The notes: a model not told the origin generated them from the sequence alone. A DNA stretch of 45,104 nucleotides from Nocardia brevicatena NBRC 12119 (GCF_000308495.1 NZ_BAFU01000036.1:1-45104), one strand, 5' to 3'. Shown: positions 15,967-25,815, counted from the first letter of the stretch. Numbers and translations are program-made.

Positions 15967-17331
15967 ATGAGTGTCTCTACAATTCCCGGTACCTCTTCGA
16001 GGCGGAGCCTGCCGCTCCTAGGTCACGGCCTGCAATTGCAGCGCAGGCCGCTGGAATTCCTGGCCGAATTGCATCGGCTCCCCGATCCGATCGTTCGAAT
16101 CAAGCTGGGCCGGGACGACGCCTATGTGGTGACCACGCCGGAGCTGCTCGACCCGTTACTGCGTGGGAAAATCGCGCACAGCGTGGAAAAGGGCGCGTTC
16201 TTCGATGCCATGCGGGTGGTCCTGGGCGATGGAATCGTCGTCTCGACCGAACCGAAACACATGCGTCATCGCCGGTTGATGGCTCCAGGCTTCCATCGTG
16301 AGCGGGTCGCAGGCTATGTCGACATCATGGCCGACAGCGCGGCGAGGATGGTCGACTCGTGGCGGGCCGGGCAACGGATCGAACTGGATCGTGAGCTCGG
16401 TGCGTTGGCCATGCGGATCGTGGCGCGGGCGCTGTTCTCCAGCGATATTGCCGACGAGTTGGTGAGCGAGTCGCTGCGGGCATTCCCGGCTATCGTCGCC
16501 GAGGTGCCGAAACGGGCCATGATGCCCTGGTTGGCGCGGTTGCCGCTGCGCAATCGAGCCTTCGATGCCGCGGTTCGGCGGTTATTCGGCGTCGTCGATC
16601 GCATCATCGCCGAGTACCGGGCCCGAGGGGAAGACCATTGCGATATCGTCTCGATGCTCATCGCGGCCCGTTTCGACGACGGTACCGGGCTCAGCGACCA
16701 GGAGATCCGGGACGAAGTCATGACGATGTATGCGGCGGGCTACGAAACGGTCTCGAACACATTGGCTTTCGCTTTTCACGAGCTCGGGCGGCGTCCGGAC
16801 ATCCGGGACCGGCTCGAGCGCGAAGCGGCGGATGTCCTCGGCGATGGACCGGTCTCTGCGGAGAATATCCACGACCTCGTCTATACGGAGAAAGTTTTCA
16901 CCGAGACCCTGCGCCGCTATTGCCCGGTCTGGCTCGGCATGCGTGAGACTACGGCCGATATCGAACTCGGGGGGGTGGCCATCCCCTCGGGCACAGCGAT
17001 CATCTACTCGCCGTACGTGTTGCACAATGACCCGAAGTACTATGCGGACCCGGAGAGCTTCGATCCGGACCGGTGGAACCCGGAGTACCGCAAGGCGGTG
17101 ACCCGCAGCGGGGCCTTCCAGCCTTTCGGTATCGGCAATCGCAACTGTATCGGAGAACCCTTCGCCTGGCTGGAGGCGAAGACCATCCTGGCAACGGTGG
17201 CCGCGCGGGTCCGGTTGGAGCCGGTGGCAGGCGTGGTCGTACGAGAGATCGCGGCGGCCACTGTGCAATTCGACCGGCTTCCGATGATCGTGCGCCCCCA
17301 TGTGCAGGCCGACAACCCCGTACGCGAGTGA
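15967..17331 (+). CDS. Cytochrome P450
   Basis: 454 residues, full length. The oxygen-binding I-helix motif AAGYETVSN is near residue 256-264, the K-helix ExxR is ETLR in VFTETLRRYCPVW, and the heme loop FQPFGIGNRNCIGEP places the heme-binding Cys at 394. It belongs to the group with an extended PPxP-less start, like pentalenene-type bacterial oxygenases and CYP102-like fatty-acid enzymes. It needs a ferredoxin and reductase, neither encoded nearby. The ATG follows CAGGAG (15954-15959). Substrate is unknown; the MetE-like gene upstream is the only nearby enzyme on this strand. Confidence 0.92.
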   Translation: MSVSTIPGTSSRRSLPLLGHGLQLQRRPLEFLAELHRLPDPIVRIKLGRDDAYVVTTPELLDPLLRGKIAHSVEKGAFFDAMRVVLGDGIVVSTEPKHMRHRRLMAPGFHRERVAGYVDIMADSAARMVDSWRAGQRIELDRELGALAMRIVARALFSSDIADELVSESLRAFPAIVAEVPKRAMMPWLARLPLRNRAFDAAVRRLFGVVDRIIAEYRARGEDHCDIVSMLIAARFDDGTGLSDQEIRDEVMTMYAAGYETVSNTLAFAFHELGRRPDIRDRLEREAADVLGDGPVSAENIHDLVYTEKVFTETLRRYCPVWLGMRETTADIELGGVAIPSGTAIIYSPYVLHNDPKYYADPESFDPDRWNPEYRKAVTRSGAFQPFGIGNRNCIGEPFAWLEAKTILATVAARVRLEPVAGVVVREIAAATVQFDRLPMIVRPHVQADNPVRE

Positions 17332-17666
17332 ACGGGCTCGCGCATGGTTGGTGTCGGAAAGCCGAGCCGGATCATTCCTCGAGGGTGAGCTGAAATCGTA
17401 GCCGCTCTGGATGGGCCCGGTAGGGCGATGGTGGGCTTCGCGTTCGGCCGGAGCCGCTGGGTCGGTGAGCAGGTAGTACGACAGCAAGGTCGAGTAGGAC
17501 GGACCAGGCGGCGTGAGGTGCGGACCTTTCGTCTGTGAGTGCGGTCAGTTCGGGCCTGTCCTGGAGCGTATGGGGCCGAGAACATCGCGGACTCGGTCCG
17601 AGTCGGCGTTCGGATGCGGAAAGACAATGGCGCTGCGGGCTCGTGGGCGGCGTAGCGCGAGCACCG
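17332..17666. other. Gene-free stretch with degraded coding
   Basis: Minus-strand pieces in different frames look protein-like (FLDVHGDRHLPVLALRR from ~17700, and LLDLLSYYLLTDPAAPAERE near 17470) but no family could be assigned and they do not join into one frame. No RNA or repeat was seen. Confidence 0.35.
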
Positions 17667-17996
17667 GTAGATGTCGGTCGCCGTGGACGTCGAGGAAGGC
17701 GTAGTCGGCGCCGCCGAGCATGTCGCCCGGACAGTGCCGGCACTACGGGAATCTCCCGTATCGCCGAAGCCACCCTGGCCGCGATCCACGCCGATCCGGC
17801 CCTGGCCCAATGGCTTTGCCACCGTCGATCCGGTGATGCCGATGAGTACCTTATGTTCTCAACGGAACCGGATCGCATCGCCATGACAGATATCGCGCCT
17901 CACGACGAAGCGGCGCAGTGGACTGTGCGGGTCGTGCTGTCACTGCTCCTCTGGTCGCCCGCCGACCGCGCCGGCGAACGGCGGAATGACTCGTCG
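17667..17996 (+). pseudogene. TetR-type regulator C-terminal remnant
   Basis: Two frames joined near 17750 read VDVEEGVVGAAEHVARTVPA, then RIAEATLAAIHADPALAQWL, DEYLMFSTEPDRIAMTDIAP and WTVRVVLSLLLW. This resembles the ligand-binding half of a TetR regulator, ending in the usual hydrophobic dimer helix. The helix-turn-helix is missing. A decayed gene. Confidence 0.5.
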
Positions 17997-18166
17997 ACCC
18001 GCTCTTCACCGGGACAAACCACCGCTGACGGAATCGAGCCCACCGGCTGCCATGGGTCGGGCGAGGCAATCCGGCTCGAATCGGTCTGCCGGATTCCATT
18101 GGCTCGCTTACCCGAATACGGTATACCTGCGGGGTACCGATCTCGATGACGCAAGGAGAACCTGCC

Positions 18167-18979
18167 GTGTCCGACGGTTCCATCGATCTGCGTACCGACG
18201 TACCGCACCCGGCCCGAATGTACGACTACTTCCTCGGCGGCAAAGACTCCTACGATACCGACCGGGCCGCCGCCGAACAGGCGCTGCGGGATTTCCCAGC
18301 GGTCCGGCTGACCGCGCGCACCAACCGCGAGTTCATGCGCAAGGCCACTCGCTATCTCGCCGAACAGGGTATTCGCCAGTTTCTCGACATCGGAACCGGT
18401 ATCCCGACCGAGCCCAATCTGCACCAGGTCGCTCAGGGCCTGGCACCGGAATCCCGGGTGGTGTATGTCGACAACGACCCGATCGTGCTCGCACACGCGA
18501 GGGCGCTTCTGGTGAGTACGGACGAGGGCCGCACCGCCTACATCCAGGCCGATGCCGCGGAACCGGAGGCCATCCTCGCCGCGCCGCAACTGCGGGAGAC
18601 GCTGGACCTGACGCAGCCGGTGGCGGTGTCGCTCATGGCCTTGCTGCACTTCGTGCCCGGCGACGTCTACGACATCGTGAACACGTTGATGGCGCCGTTG
18701 GTGCCGGGCTCCTATCTGGCGATGTCGCATGTCACAACGGACTTCGACAACGGTCTCGACGATCCCGACGGGATGGCGCGGCTGTTGCAGGTATACGCAG
18801 ATCGCGGGATTCCTGTGCGGCCGCGCACCCGCGCGGAGGTCGCACGGTTCTTCGAGCAACTGGAACTGGTGGATCCTGGCGTCGAGGTGATCCACCGATG
18901 GCGTACCGCAGGTATCGAGCCTCCGCCGAGCCATGACAAGAAAGTGTCACTCTACGGTGCCGTAGGGCGGAAAGTCTGA
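18167..18979 (+). CDS. DUF574 SAM-dependent methyltransferase
   Basis: 270 residues from GTG 18167, which AAGGAG (18153-18158) precedes; an ATG at 18146 lies upstream of that ribosome site. Family marks are HPARMYDYFLGGKDSYD, FLDIGTGIPTEPNLH (SAM-binding), VVYVDNDPIVLAHARALL and LLHFVPGDVYDIVNTL. DUF574 (Methyltransf_19) proteins are very numerous in Nocardia and Streptomyces; their substrates are largely unknown. It stands alone; the 240 bases after it contain nothing recognised. Confidence 0.9.
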   Translation: MSDGSIDLRTDVPHPARMYDYFLGGKDSYDTDRAAAEQALRDFPAVRLTARTNREFMRKATRYLAEQGIRQFLDIGTGIPTEPNLHQVAQGLAPESRVVYVDNDPIVLAHARALLVSTDEGRTAYIQADAAEPEAILAAPQLRETLDLTQPVAVSLMALLHFVPGDVYDIVNTLMAPLVPGSYLAMSHVTTDFDNGLDDPDGMARLLQVYADRGIPVRPRTRAEVARFFEQLELVDPGVEVIHRWRTAGIEPPPSHDKKVSLYGAVGRKV

Positions 18980-19221
18980 GAGCACGAGACCCGCCGGCTG
19001 GAGTGGCGCGCGGTTCCCTGGTTGTCGTACACCGGCTTTGAAGCCGCCACTCCTGGGGTCGGTCGATCTCGAGGGCCACAACACTGGGGCCCGGCGATAT
19101 CGTCACCTGCCGCCGTCGGCGCGAGATGTCGCCGACGCGCACGTAGAGGATGCCCTGCGGATGTGTGAGACGGCCGGGGGAAATGTACGGGGCTGCAACT
19201 CGACGCCGGCAGTCGCCCATA

Positions 19222-20166
19222 TCATCTAACGGCACCGTGCATCCAGCCCGGTCGGTGTCCAGTTCGCGAGAAATCTCGCTTGGCCACCTCCAATACCAGG
19301 TCTCGGGTGGCATGCATGGCAGGGTTGTCGTCGCTTTCTCGCCAGGCGGTGACCAGTTCGACCGGTTCGCCTTCTATCCCCTCCACCGGGCGCAGGACGA
19401 CGCCGTCCAGTCCGATCGCCTCGGCTGCTCGGGGGACGAGTGCGAGTCCTAGCCCGGCTCGCACCAAGGCCAGGATGGTGTGCACCTGGCTGAGATGCTG
19501 CACATAGCGCGGCGCGATTCCGGCGCTGCGGAAGACCCCGACAAGTACCTCGTAGAAGTAGCGAGCCTCCGCGGGCGAGTACATGATGAACGGTTCGCCG
19601 TCGAGATCGTGTACGTGCGGTATCCGGTTGGGCGCGGCCAGCGGATGCTCGGCCGGAATCGCGGCCAGCAAGGACTCCCGGTACAGCGGGCGGTGCGCCA
19701 GCCCGGTGCCGCCCACCGGAGGACGGACCAAGGCCAGGTCCAGTTCGCCGGAGCGCAGCTCCTCGAGTTGCGTGCCGGACACCCGCTCCCGCAGCACCAG
19801 GTCAACGTCCGGCAGCCGGGTGCGAGCGACCGCGACGAAGGCATTCAGGACCGAGTGCGCCGATGACGCCGTAAAGCCCATCGCGACTGTGCCTACCTCG
19901 CCTTCAGGGACACGCCGCACGGTCAGTGTTGCCTGTTCGGACAGCCCGAGGATGCGTCTGGCGTCACCGAGGAATGTCTGTCCTGCGGTGGTGAGGCGGA
20001 CTGCGCGTCCGGTCCGGTCGAACAACTCGACGCCCAACTCGCGCTCCAAGAGTTGGATTCGCCGTGACAACGGCGGCTGGCTGATCGAGAGCCGTTCCGC
20101 TGCGCGCCCGTAGTGCAGGGTCTCGGCGACGGCGACAAAGCTCTCCAACTGACTCAACGTAAACAC
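19222..20166 (-). CDS. LysR-family transcriptional regulator
   Basis: 314 residues from GTG 20166, whose product starts [20 protein letters not shown] as LysR proteins do. An ATG at 20211 would add 15 odd residues and overlap the inverted repeat at 20184-20217, so the later start is preferred. The winged helix reads [20 protein letters not shown]; the remaining ~230 residues form the effector domain. It is divergent from the kdgD operon and likely controls it in response to a pathway intermediate. The effector is unknown. Confidence 0.9.
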   Translation of the reverse strand: MFTLSQLESFVAVAETLHYGRAAERLSISQPPLSRRIQLLERELGVELFDRTGRAVRLTTAGQTFLGDARRILGLSEQATLTVRRVPEGEVGTVAMGFTASSAHSVLNAFVAVARTRLPDVDLVLRERVSGTQLEELRSGELDLALVRPPVGGTGLAHRPLYRESLLAAIPAEHPLAAPNRIPHVHDLDGEPFIMYSPAEARYFYEVLVGVFRSAGIAPRYVQHLSQVHTILALVRAGLGLALVPRAAEAIGLDGVVLRPVEGIEGEPVELVTAWRESDDNPAMHATRDLVLEVAKRDFSRTGHRPGWMHGAVR

Positions 20167-20183
20167 CGATCCATAATAGGTAT

Positions 20184-20217
20184 TGATGCATGCACAAAGA
20201 GTGTTGGACATGCATCA
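20184..20217. promoter_or_regulatory. Perfect 9-bp inverted repeat, probable LysR operator
   Basis: TGATGCATG (20184-20192) and CATGCATCA (20209-20217) are exact reverse complements 16 bases apart. The site lies between the LysR start and kdgD. Size and symmetry fit two half-sites of a LysR tetramer, though the classic T-N11-A form is not obvious. Confidence 0.65.
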
Positions 20218-20283
20218 CTTCGGTTTCTTACTGTGGTCCCATTCACTAGCGAAATGGTTGCTACCCCGCAGGAGGAAACGCTG

Positions 20284-21209
20284 ATGCCCGCCTTCACACC
20301 GGCCGAACTCGCCGCGCAGCTCGGTTCCGGTTTGTTGTCGTTCCCGGTCACCCATTTCACCGAGGACCTGGCGTTCGACGGGCCCGCCTACCGGGAGAAC
20401 ATCGTTCGCCTCGGTAAGTACGACGTGGCCGGCCTGTTTGCCGCCGGCGGGACCGGGGAGTTCTTCTCCCTGACGCCGAAAGAGGTTGCTCGTGTCGTCC
20501 GGGCGGCCACCGACAGCGCTCCCGAGGACACCCCGATCCTCGCTCCGGCCGGCTACGGCACCGCCCAAGCGATCGAGATGGCCCGCGACGCCGAGGCGGC
20601 CGGTGCCGACGGCCTGCTACTGTTTCCCCCTTACCTCACCGAGTCGTCCGCCAACGGCCTCATGAACCATGTCCGCGCCGTCTGCGAATCCACATCGTTG
20701 AGCATCGTGCTCTACAGCCGGGCGAACGCTGTATATACGCCGGAAACACTGGTTGAGTTGGCCGACGCCTACCCGCACCTCATCGGATTCAAAGACGGTA
20801 TCGGTGACCTGGAGGCGATCACCCGCATCCATTCCCGTCTCGGCGATCGCTTCGTCTATATCGGCGGGCTGCCCACCGCAGAGGCGTTCGCGCTGCCATA
20901 CCTGGAGTTGGGGGTGACAACGTACAGCTCGGCGATCTTCAATTTTCTGCCCGAATTCGCCCTGACCTTCTACAACGCGGTGCGAGCGGGGGAAAGACGA
21001 CCGTGCACCGACTGCTCGACGAGGTCGTGCTGCCCTATACCGCGATCCGTGATCGGCAAGCGGGATATGCGGTCAGCGTCGTCAAGGCAGGGATGAAGCT
21101 TGTCGGCCATGATGCGGGTCCGGTGCGTCCGCCCCTGACCGATCTGGACGATGCCGAGATGGCACTGTTGATGGACGTCATCGAGAAGTCGCGTTCCACC
21201 ATCGTCTGA
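20284..21209 (+). pseudogene. kdgD: 5-dehydro-4-deoxyglucarate dehydratase, one frameshift
   Basis: From ATG 20284 (ribosome site GGAGG, 20271-20275) the frame reads [29 protein letters not shown], the catalytic Tyr144 in IVLYSRANA and Schiff-base Lys170 in IGFKDGIGD. At about 20993-20996 the frame is lost; one frame back the rest continues [20 protein letters not shown] to 21209. A run of three A where four are needed explains it. Joined, ~308 residues, full length for KdgD. KdgD decarboxylates and dehydrates 5-keto-4-deoxyglucarate to alpha-ketoglutarate semialdehyde, substrate of the next gene. The lost part is the C-terminal helical region, so the short form would probably not fold well. 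Confidence 0.85.
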
Positions 21210-21260
21210 GCACAGCTCGGTCTTTCGCCACCGATAGCGATGAAGTCGAAGGAGACACCC

Positions 21261-22868
21261 GTGTCCGATTGCCCGCAGACCGGCCCGACCGGCGCCATGG
21301 TCATCGGAATCGAACCTGTGCTGGGCAAAGGCGAAGAAGTGCGGTCGACCGATCCACGCACCGGCATGGCGCTCGATCCCGTCTACCGGGCAGCCTCGGT
21401 CGAGCAGATCGACCGGGCCTGCGACGTGGCCGCCCAGGCATTCCCGGAGCTCAGGGCGATGACTGCCGAGCGGCGCGCCCGGTTCCTCGAACGCATCGCC
21501 GACCTGCTCGACGAGCGTCGGGACGTACTCGTCGAACGCGCTCATACCGAAACCGCATTACCCCACCCGCGGCTCAGCGGCGAAGTCGGTCGCACCAGCG
21601 GTCAGCTGCGTCTGTTCGCCGCTGAGCTGCGAGCAGGAACGTGGCAGGGAGCCCGGATCGATCCGGGCCGCTCCGGCAGCAGCGCACGGCCCGATGTCCG
21701 GCAGCGCCGGATCGCGGTCGGTCCGGTCGCGGTCTTCGGCGCGAGCAACTTTCCCTTGGCTTTCTCCACCGCGGGAGGCGATACCGCGTCGGCGCTGGCC
21801 GCGGGCTGTCCGGTTGTCGTCAAAGCGCATCAAGCCCATCTGGGGACCGCGGAGTTGGTGGCCCGAGCGATCGCCGACGCGGCAGCCGACACGGGAATGC
21901 CCGAAGGGACGTTCTCCCAGCTCCTCGGTAGCGGAAACGAGATCGGGGCCCGTTTGGTCGGCGATCCGCGGATTCGTGCCGTGGGCTTTACCGCATCCCG
22001 CCGTGGCGGGCTCGCGATCGCGGCAGCGGCCGCGGCGCGGCCCGTACCGATCCCTGTATACGCGGAGATGAGCAGTGTCAACCCGGTACTACTGTTGCCC
22101 GCGGCTCTCACCGCCCGTGGCGCCGCTCTCGGCACCGCGTTCGTCGAATCGCTGACGCTCGGCGCCGGCCAGTTCTGCACCAACCCCGGGCTGGTGTTCG
22201 CTGTCGAAGGACCGGGCCTCGACGCGTTCACCGCAGCGGTGGCCGAGGCCATCACCACGAATACCGGAGCTGTCATGCTCACCGGCGGTATCGCGCACAA
22301 CTATGTTGTCGCGGGCGCGGCGCTCGCCGCGCGAGACGGTGTCGCCGAGGTTGCTCATGGCCGCCGTCCCGACGGCGTGGCATCCGGTTGCGCCCGGTTG
22401 CTGACCGTGGAAGGCTCCCGGTTCGTCGTCGATCCGGAGCTGCAGGCCGAGGTTTTCGGCGCGACGTCACTACTGGTCCGCTGCGCGGACACCGACGAGC
22501 TGACCGAAGCCGTGCGGGTGCTGGAAGGACAGCTCACCGCAACCGTGCATGCCGACCATGCCGATCATCCGCTCGCCGCGGCACTGCTGCCACTTCTGGA
22601 GGAGCGGGTGGGACGCATTCTGTTCGACGGTTGGCCCACGGGAGTCGAAGTCGGACACGCGATGGTGCACGGCGGCCCGTTCCCGGCCACGACCGACTCG
22701 CGAACCACCTCGGTCGGAACGCTCGCGATCGAGCGCTTTCTGCGTCCGGTCGCCTATCAAGACGTGCCGGCGGCCCTGCTACCGGCCGAGCTGTGCGACG
22801 ACAACCCGCTCGGCGTATGGCGCCGGCTCGACGGCGCACCCAGTCGAGACCCACTGTCCACTGTCTGA
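21261..22868 (+). CDS. Alpha-ketoglutarate semialdehyde dehydrogenase
   Basis: 535 residues from GTG 21261, preceded by AAGGAG (21249-21254); the ATG at 21240 lies before that site. It is an NADP-type aldehyde dehydrogenase of the 2,5-dioxovalerate group: VFGASNFPLAFSTAGGDTAS, VVKAHQAHLGTAELVARAI, the general-base Glu in VYAEMSSVNP and catalytic Cys in LGAGQFCTNPG. It oxidises alpha-ketoglutarate semialdehyde to alpha-ketoglutarate, the step after KdgD, feeding the TCA cycle. Operon partner of kdgD, 51 bases apart. Confidence 0.9.
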   Translation: MSDCPQTGPTGAMVIGIEPVLGKGEEVRSTDPRTGMALDPVYRAASVEQIDRACDVAAQAFPELRAMTAERRARFLERIADLLDERRDVLVERAHTETALPHPRLSGEVGRTSGQLRLFAAELRAGTWQGARIDPGRSGSSARPDVRQRRIAVGPVAVFGASNFPLAFSTAGGDTASALAAGCPVVVKAHQAHLGTAELVARAIADAAADTGMPEGTFSQLLGSGNEIGARLVGDPRIRAVGFTASRRGGLAIAAAAAARPVPIPVYAEMSSVNPVLLLPAALTARGAALGTAFVESLTLGAGQFCTNPGLVFAVEGPGLDAFTAAVAEAITTNTGAVMLTGGIAHNYVVAGAALAARDGVAEVAHGRRPDGVASGCARLLTVEGSRFVVDPELQAEVFGATSLLVRCADTDELTEAVRVLEGQLTATVHADHADHPLAAALLPLLEERVGRILFDGWPTGVEVGHAMVHGGPFPATTDSRTTSVGTLAIERFLRPVAYQDVPAALLPAELCDDNPLGVWRRLDGAPSRDPLSTV

Positions 22869-22948
22869 CCGCCGGCGGTCGGCCGGGGTCTTTTCCATAC
22901 TTCGGCCTACTCCTGTCCACACCCCCTTCCAATGTTGTAAGGATACAA

Positions 22949-23131
22949 ATGACTGTTCGATCGTCTTCGCCGTCCATGGCGTATCACCGTGGCCCGGCCA
23001 TATCGCCGCTGCCCGCCCAGGTATCCCGCTGGGCGTCACACCCGCATCCCGTTGCCGTCGATGTTTGCCTCGCGGCGGTATCGGCGCAGCGCGCATCTGC
23101 TGATGGGAGCTATCACGATGGCCATTTCTGA
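22949..23131 (+). CDS. Small ORF, 60 residues, overlapping permease start
   Basis: ATG 22949 follows TAAGGA (22938-22943). The product begins MTVRSSSPSMAYHRGPAISP and contains HPVAVDVCLAAVSAQRAS; it ends 14 bases inside the permease gene. No family is recognised. It could couple translation of the permease, or be chance. Confidence 0.3.
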   Translation: MTVRSSSPSMAYHRGPAISPLPAQVSRWASHPHPVAVDVCLAAVSAQRASADGSYHDGHF

Positions 23132-23969
23132 GTTCGGTTCGGATACCTCGCGTTCGTACCCGGCCGGGCCGGAACTCCGCAGACCGGCGGTGTCCCGGCC
23201 GAGAATTCCTGGACGGGATTCGATTGTGCCCGGCGTGAAGGCAATCGCGGGCATCGTCGGGATCTTCGCCGTATGGCAGCTACTGGTGGTAATTTTCGAT
23301 CCGCCGGAATTCCTGCTCGTCGGACCGGTTTCTGCGCTCGCAGAGCTGATCGAGCGGCCCGAATACTTCGCGACCAACACATTCGTCACGCTGCAGGAAG
23401 CTCTTGCCGGCTTCGCGCTCGGGACTACGCTGGGCGTCCTGTGCGGTGCGGCATTGCATTATTCTTCAACGATACGCAGTTTCCTCTACCCTGCACTCGT
23501 CGCGATCGACACCATTCCCAAGGTCGCACTTGCACCGCTGTTCATCGTATGGTTCGGATTCGGCTTCGAATCGAAGGCGTTCGTTGCGATGGCCATCGCA
23601 TTCTTCCCTCTGGTGATCAATACCTAAGACGGCCTGGGATCGGTACCGAACGAACTGCAGGAGCTCGCGCGGATCAACAAGGAATCGCAGTGGAAGAAGA
23701 TGACGAAGATCGAATTGATCTATGCGCTTCCATCGATCTTCTCCGGTGCAAAGATTTCCATTTCACTTGCCGTGGGTGGAGCGGTTGTCGGTGAATTCAT
23801 CGCGGGCTCGAAAGGGCTGGGCTATGTCATTCTTCTCGCCAACAGTCAGGTCGACCTGCCGTCGATGTTCGCGGCGTTCATCGTGCTCGCAGCCATAGCG
23901 TTGGCGTTGTTCTTCATCGTCGACTTCGCGGGGCGAAAACTCGTCCCGTGGAAAAACCACACGAAGTGA
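23118..23969 (+). pseudogene. ABC transporter permease (SsuC/TauC type) with in-frame TAA
   Basis: From ATG 23118 (ribosome site GGAG 23106-23109) the frame gives an N-terminal tail, hydrophobic helices (VKAIAGIVGIFAVWQLLVVI, FALGTTLGVLCGAALHY) and DTIPKVALAPLFIVWFGFG. A TAA at 23625-23627 (codon 170) interrupts the coupling loop, which continues in the same frame as DGLGSVPNELQELARINKES and two to three more helices to 23969. Homologues have Tyr there, so one base change (TAC or TAT to TAA) explains it. Both halves are otherwise intact. The protein would form the channel with the SBP and ATPase downstream. Real nonsense mutation or base-call error cannot be told. Confidence 0.85.
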
Positions 23970-23989
23970 TCTCGGGATCGGAGACTCGA

Positions 23990-25015
23990 ATGTGGAACTC
24001 GAGGCGAAAGATCGCCACGATCATCGGGGCGATTCTGCTCGCGGCGCTGCCCGCCTGCGCGGGCGGCCAGGGGGAAAACTCGATGACTCTCATGGTCGAC
24101 GTGGGATACCTGCCGAAGCATGCGCCGTTCTTCGCGGCGGTCGAGCGCGGATTCTTCGCGGCAGAGGGGATCGACCTCACCATCATGCCGGGGTCGGGTT
24201 CGACCAACACGGTCACCTCCGTCGAGACCGGTAAGGTCGACGCCGGTTTCGCCGACTTCGCCACCACGATCATCAGCCAGGGCAGAGGAGCGGGAGTCAA
24301 ACAGGTCAATCTCCTGCAGGCAAAGTCCGCCTACGCCGTCGTGGCTCTCGCGGGAACCGGGATAAACGGATGGGATGACCTGCGGGGCAAAACGCTGGCC
24401 ACCGAGGGCGCGGGCGCGATGACCGCAATGTGGCCCTTCGCACTGAGCAAACTGGGCCTGGTGGAAGGCGACGTCGACGTCGTCCACGCCTCGAGCGGTT
24501 CGAAGATCCCCGGTCTGTTGGCCGGGCAGTGGGACGCCAACCTCGCCCTGTCGGTATCCGACGAACCGGCCATCGACGCGCTGGGTCGGGAAGCCGTGGT
24601 ACTCGAGTGGTCCGATATCGGCATAGAACTCTACGGAAACGGGATCGTCGTCTCCGACGACAAACTCGACAGCGATCCCGACCAGGTGCGCAGATTCAAT
24701 CGGGCAATGCAAAAGGGTTTTTTGTGGGCGTGCGCCCACCCGGACGAGGCCGCGCAGGACTTCCAGAAGCAGGTCACCGGTTACGAGACCGCGACCATCA
24801 CCCTGGCGATCCGCGAACAGTGCTCCCTGAACTGGGGCATCGGCGAATCCGCGAACCGATTCGGCGTCATGGACGACGCGGGCGTCCAGAGGACGCTCGA
24901 TATCGCCCGGCGATTCCTCGGTCTGCCGGCGAACAGCGATCTCACCCCTCGAGACATATACACCAACGATTTTCTCGCGCCCTTGCACCGCGACGAAATC
25001 ATCCATGCCCCGTAA
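23990..25015 (+). CDS. NMT1-type substrate-binding lipoprotein of ABC importer
   Basis: 341 residues from ATG 23990 with GGAG just upstream (23980-23983). A lipoprotein signal peptide ends LAALPAC, so the mature protein is lipid-anchored outside the membrane. The binding domain has VDVGYLPKHAPFFAAVERGF, LTIMPGSGSTNTVTSVETGK and DAGFADFATTIISQG, as in the SsuA/TauA/THI5-like family that binds sulfonates, nitrate, pyrimidine precursors or similar small anions and heterocycles. The ligand cannot be read. Part of the kdgD operon. Confidence 0.88.
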   Translation: MWNSRRKIATIIGAILLAALPACAGGQGENSMTLMVDVGYLPKHAPFFAAVERGFFAAEGIDLTIMPGSGSTNTVTSVETGKVDAGFADFATTIISQGRGAGVKQVNLLQAKSAYAVVALAGTGINGWDDLRGKTLATEGAGAMTAMWPFALSKLGLVEGDVDVVHASSGSKIPGLLAGQWDANLALSVSDEPAIDALGREAVVLEWSDIGIELYGNGIVVSDDKLDSDPDQVRRFNRAMQKGFLWACAHPDEAAQDFQKQVTGYETATITLAIREQCSLNWGIGESANRFGVMDDAGVQRTLDIARRFLGLPANSDLTPRDIYTNDFLAPLHRDEIIHAP

Positions 25016-25035
25016 CAGTAGGACAGAGGGCCATA

Positions 25036-25815
25036 ATGAACAAAGAATATGCCATCTCGGTCAACAACATCGGAATGACCTACCGTTCCCGTGACGGGCA
25101 CGACAATACCGTTCTCGAGGGGCTGGACTTCCATGTACACCCGGGACAGTTCGTCTCGATCGTCGGTCAGTCGGGCAGCGGGAAGACGACGCTGCTCAAG
25201 ACGATCTCCGGACTGCAGCAGCCCACCGAAGGCGAAATCCTGATCAAGGGACGGCCCATCAGCGATGGCCTCGAGGATATCGCGATGGTGTTCCAGAGTC
25301 CCGTACTCCTGCCCTGGCGCAACAACATCGACAATGTGCTGCTGCCGCTGGAGTTCCGCGGCGCCCGCACCGACGAGTCGCGTCGCTACGCTCAGGAACT
25401 ACTCGAGATGGTCGGGCTGGGCGACCGAGCCAAACGGTACTCCTACGAGCTCAGTGGTGGGATGCAACAACGGGTCGCCATCTGCCGAGCGCTGGTGTCC
25501 CGCCCCGAGCTGCTGCTGATGGACGAGCCGTTCGGCGCACTCGACGCCATGACCCGCGACTCGATGAACTTCGAGATCCAGCGCATCTGGCAGGCCGCCG
25601 GATGCAGCGTCCTATTCGTGACCCACAGCATCTCCGAGGCGGTATGGCTCGGCGACCGTGTGGTCGTCGTCGGAGGCCGCCCGGGTCGGATCGTCGCCGA
25701 TATCGCGATCGACCTGCCCCGACCCCGGGGAAAGGAACACCGGTTCTCCACGGTCTTCTCCGACTACGTGACCGAGATCGAATCCCATATCGGGGTCACC
25801 ACCGGTATCAGCTGA
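25036..25815 (+). CDS. ABC transporter ATP-binding protein (SsuB/TauB type)
   Basis: 259 residues. Walker A is VGQSGSGKTTLL, the Q-loop MVFQSPVLLPWRNN, signature YELSGGMQQRVAICRAL, Walker B LLLMDEPFGALDAMTRD and switch His in FVTHSISEAVWLGDR. All are intact. It powers the importer formed with the upstream permease and lipoprotein and starts 20 bases after the lipoprotein stop. Confidence 0.92.
   Translation: MNKEYAISVNNIGMTYRSRDGHDNTVLEGLDFHVHPGQFVSIVGQSGSGKTTLLKTISGLQQPTEGEILIKGRPISDGLEDIAMVFQSPVLLPWRNNIDNVLLPLEFRGARTDESRRYAQELLEMVGLGDRAKRYSYELSGGMQQRVAICRALVSRPELLLMDEPFGALDAMTRDSMNFEIQRIWQAAGCSVLFVTHSISEAVWLGDRVVVVGGRPGRIVADIAIDLPRPRGKEHRFSTVFSDYVTEIESHIGVTTGIS

Noticed and set aside
20988-21003. 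Programmed -1 ribosomal frameshift in kdgD
   Set aside because: GGG GAA AGA does not form a proper X-XXY-YYZ slippery site and no downstream structure is evident; KdgD is not known to use recoding. A missing A is simpler.
23625-23627. Stop-codon recoding (readthrough or non-standard amino acid) in the permease
   Set aside because: TAA is the least recoded stop, no recoding element is seen, and homologues simply have Tyr.
23846-25006. Minus-strand open frame (386 codons) over the binding-protein gene
   Set aside because: Mirror of a clear lipoprotein gene; no motif on the minus product.
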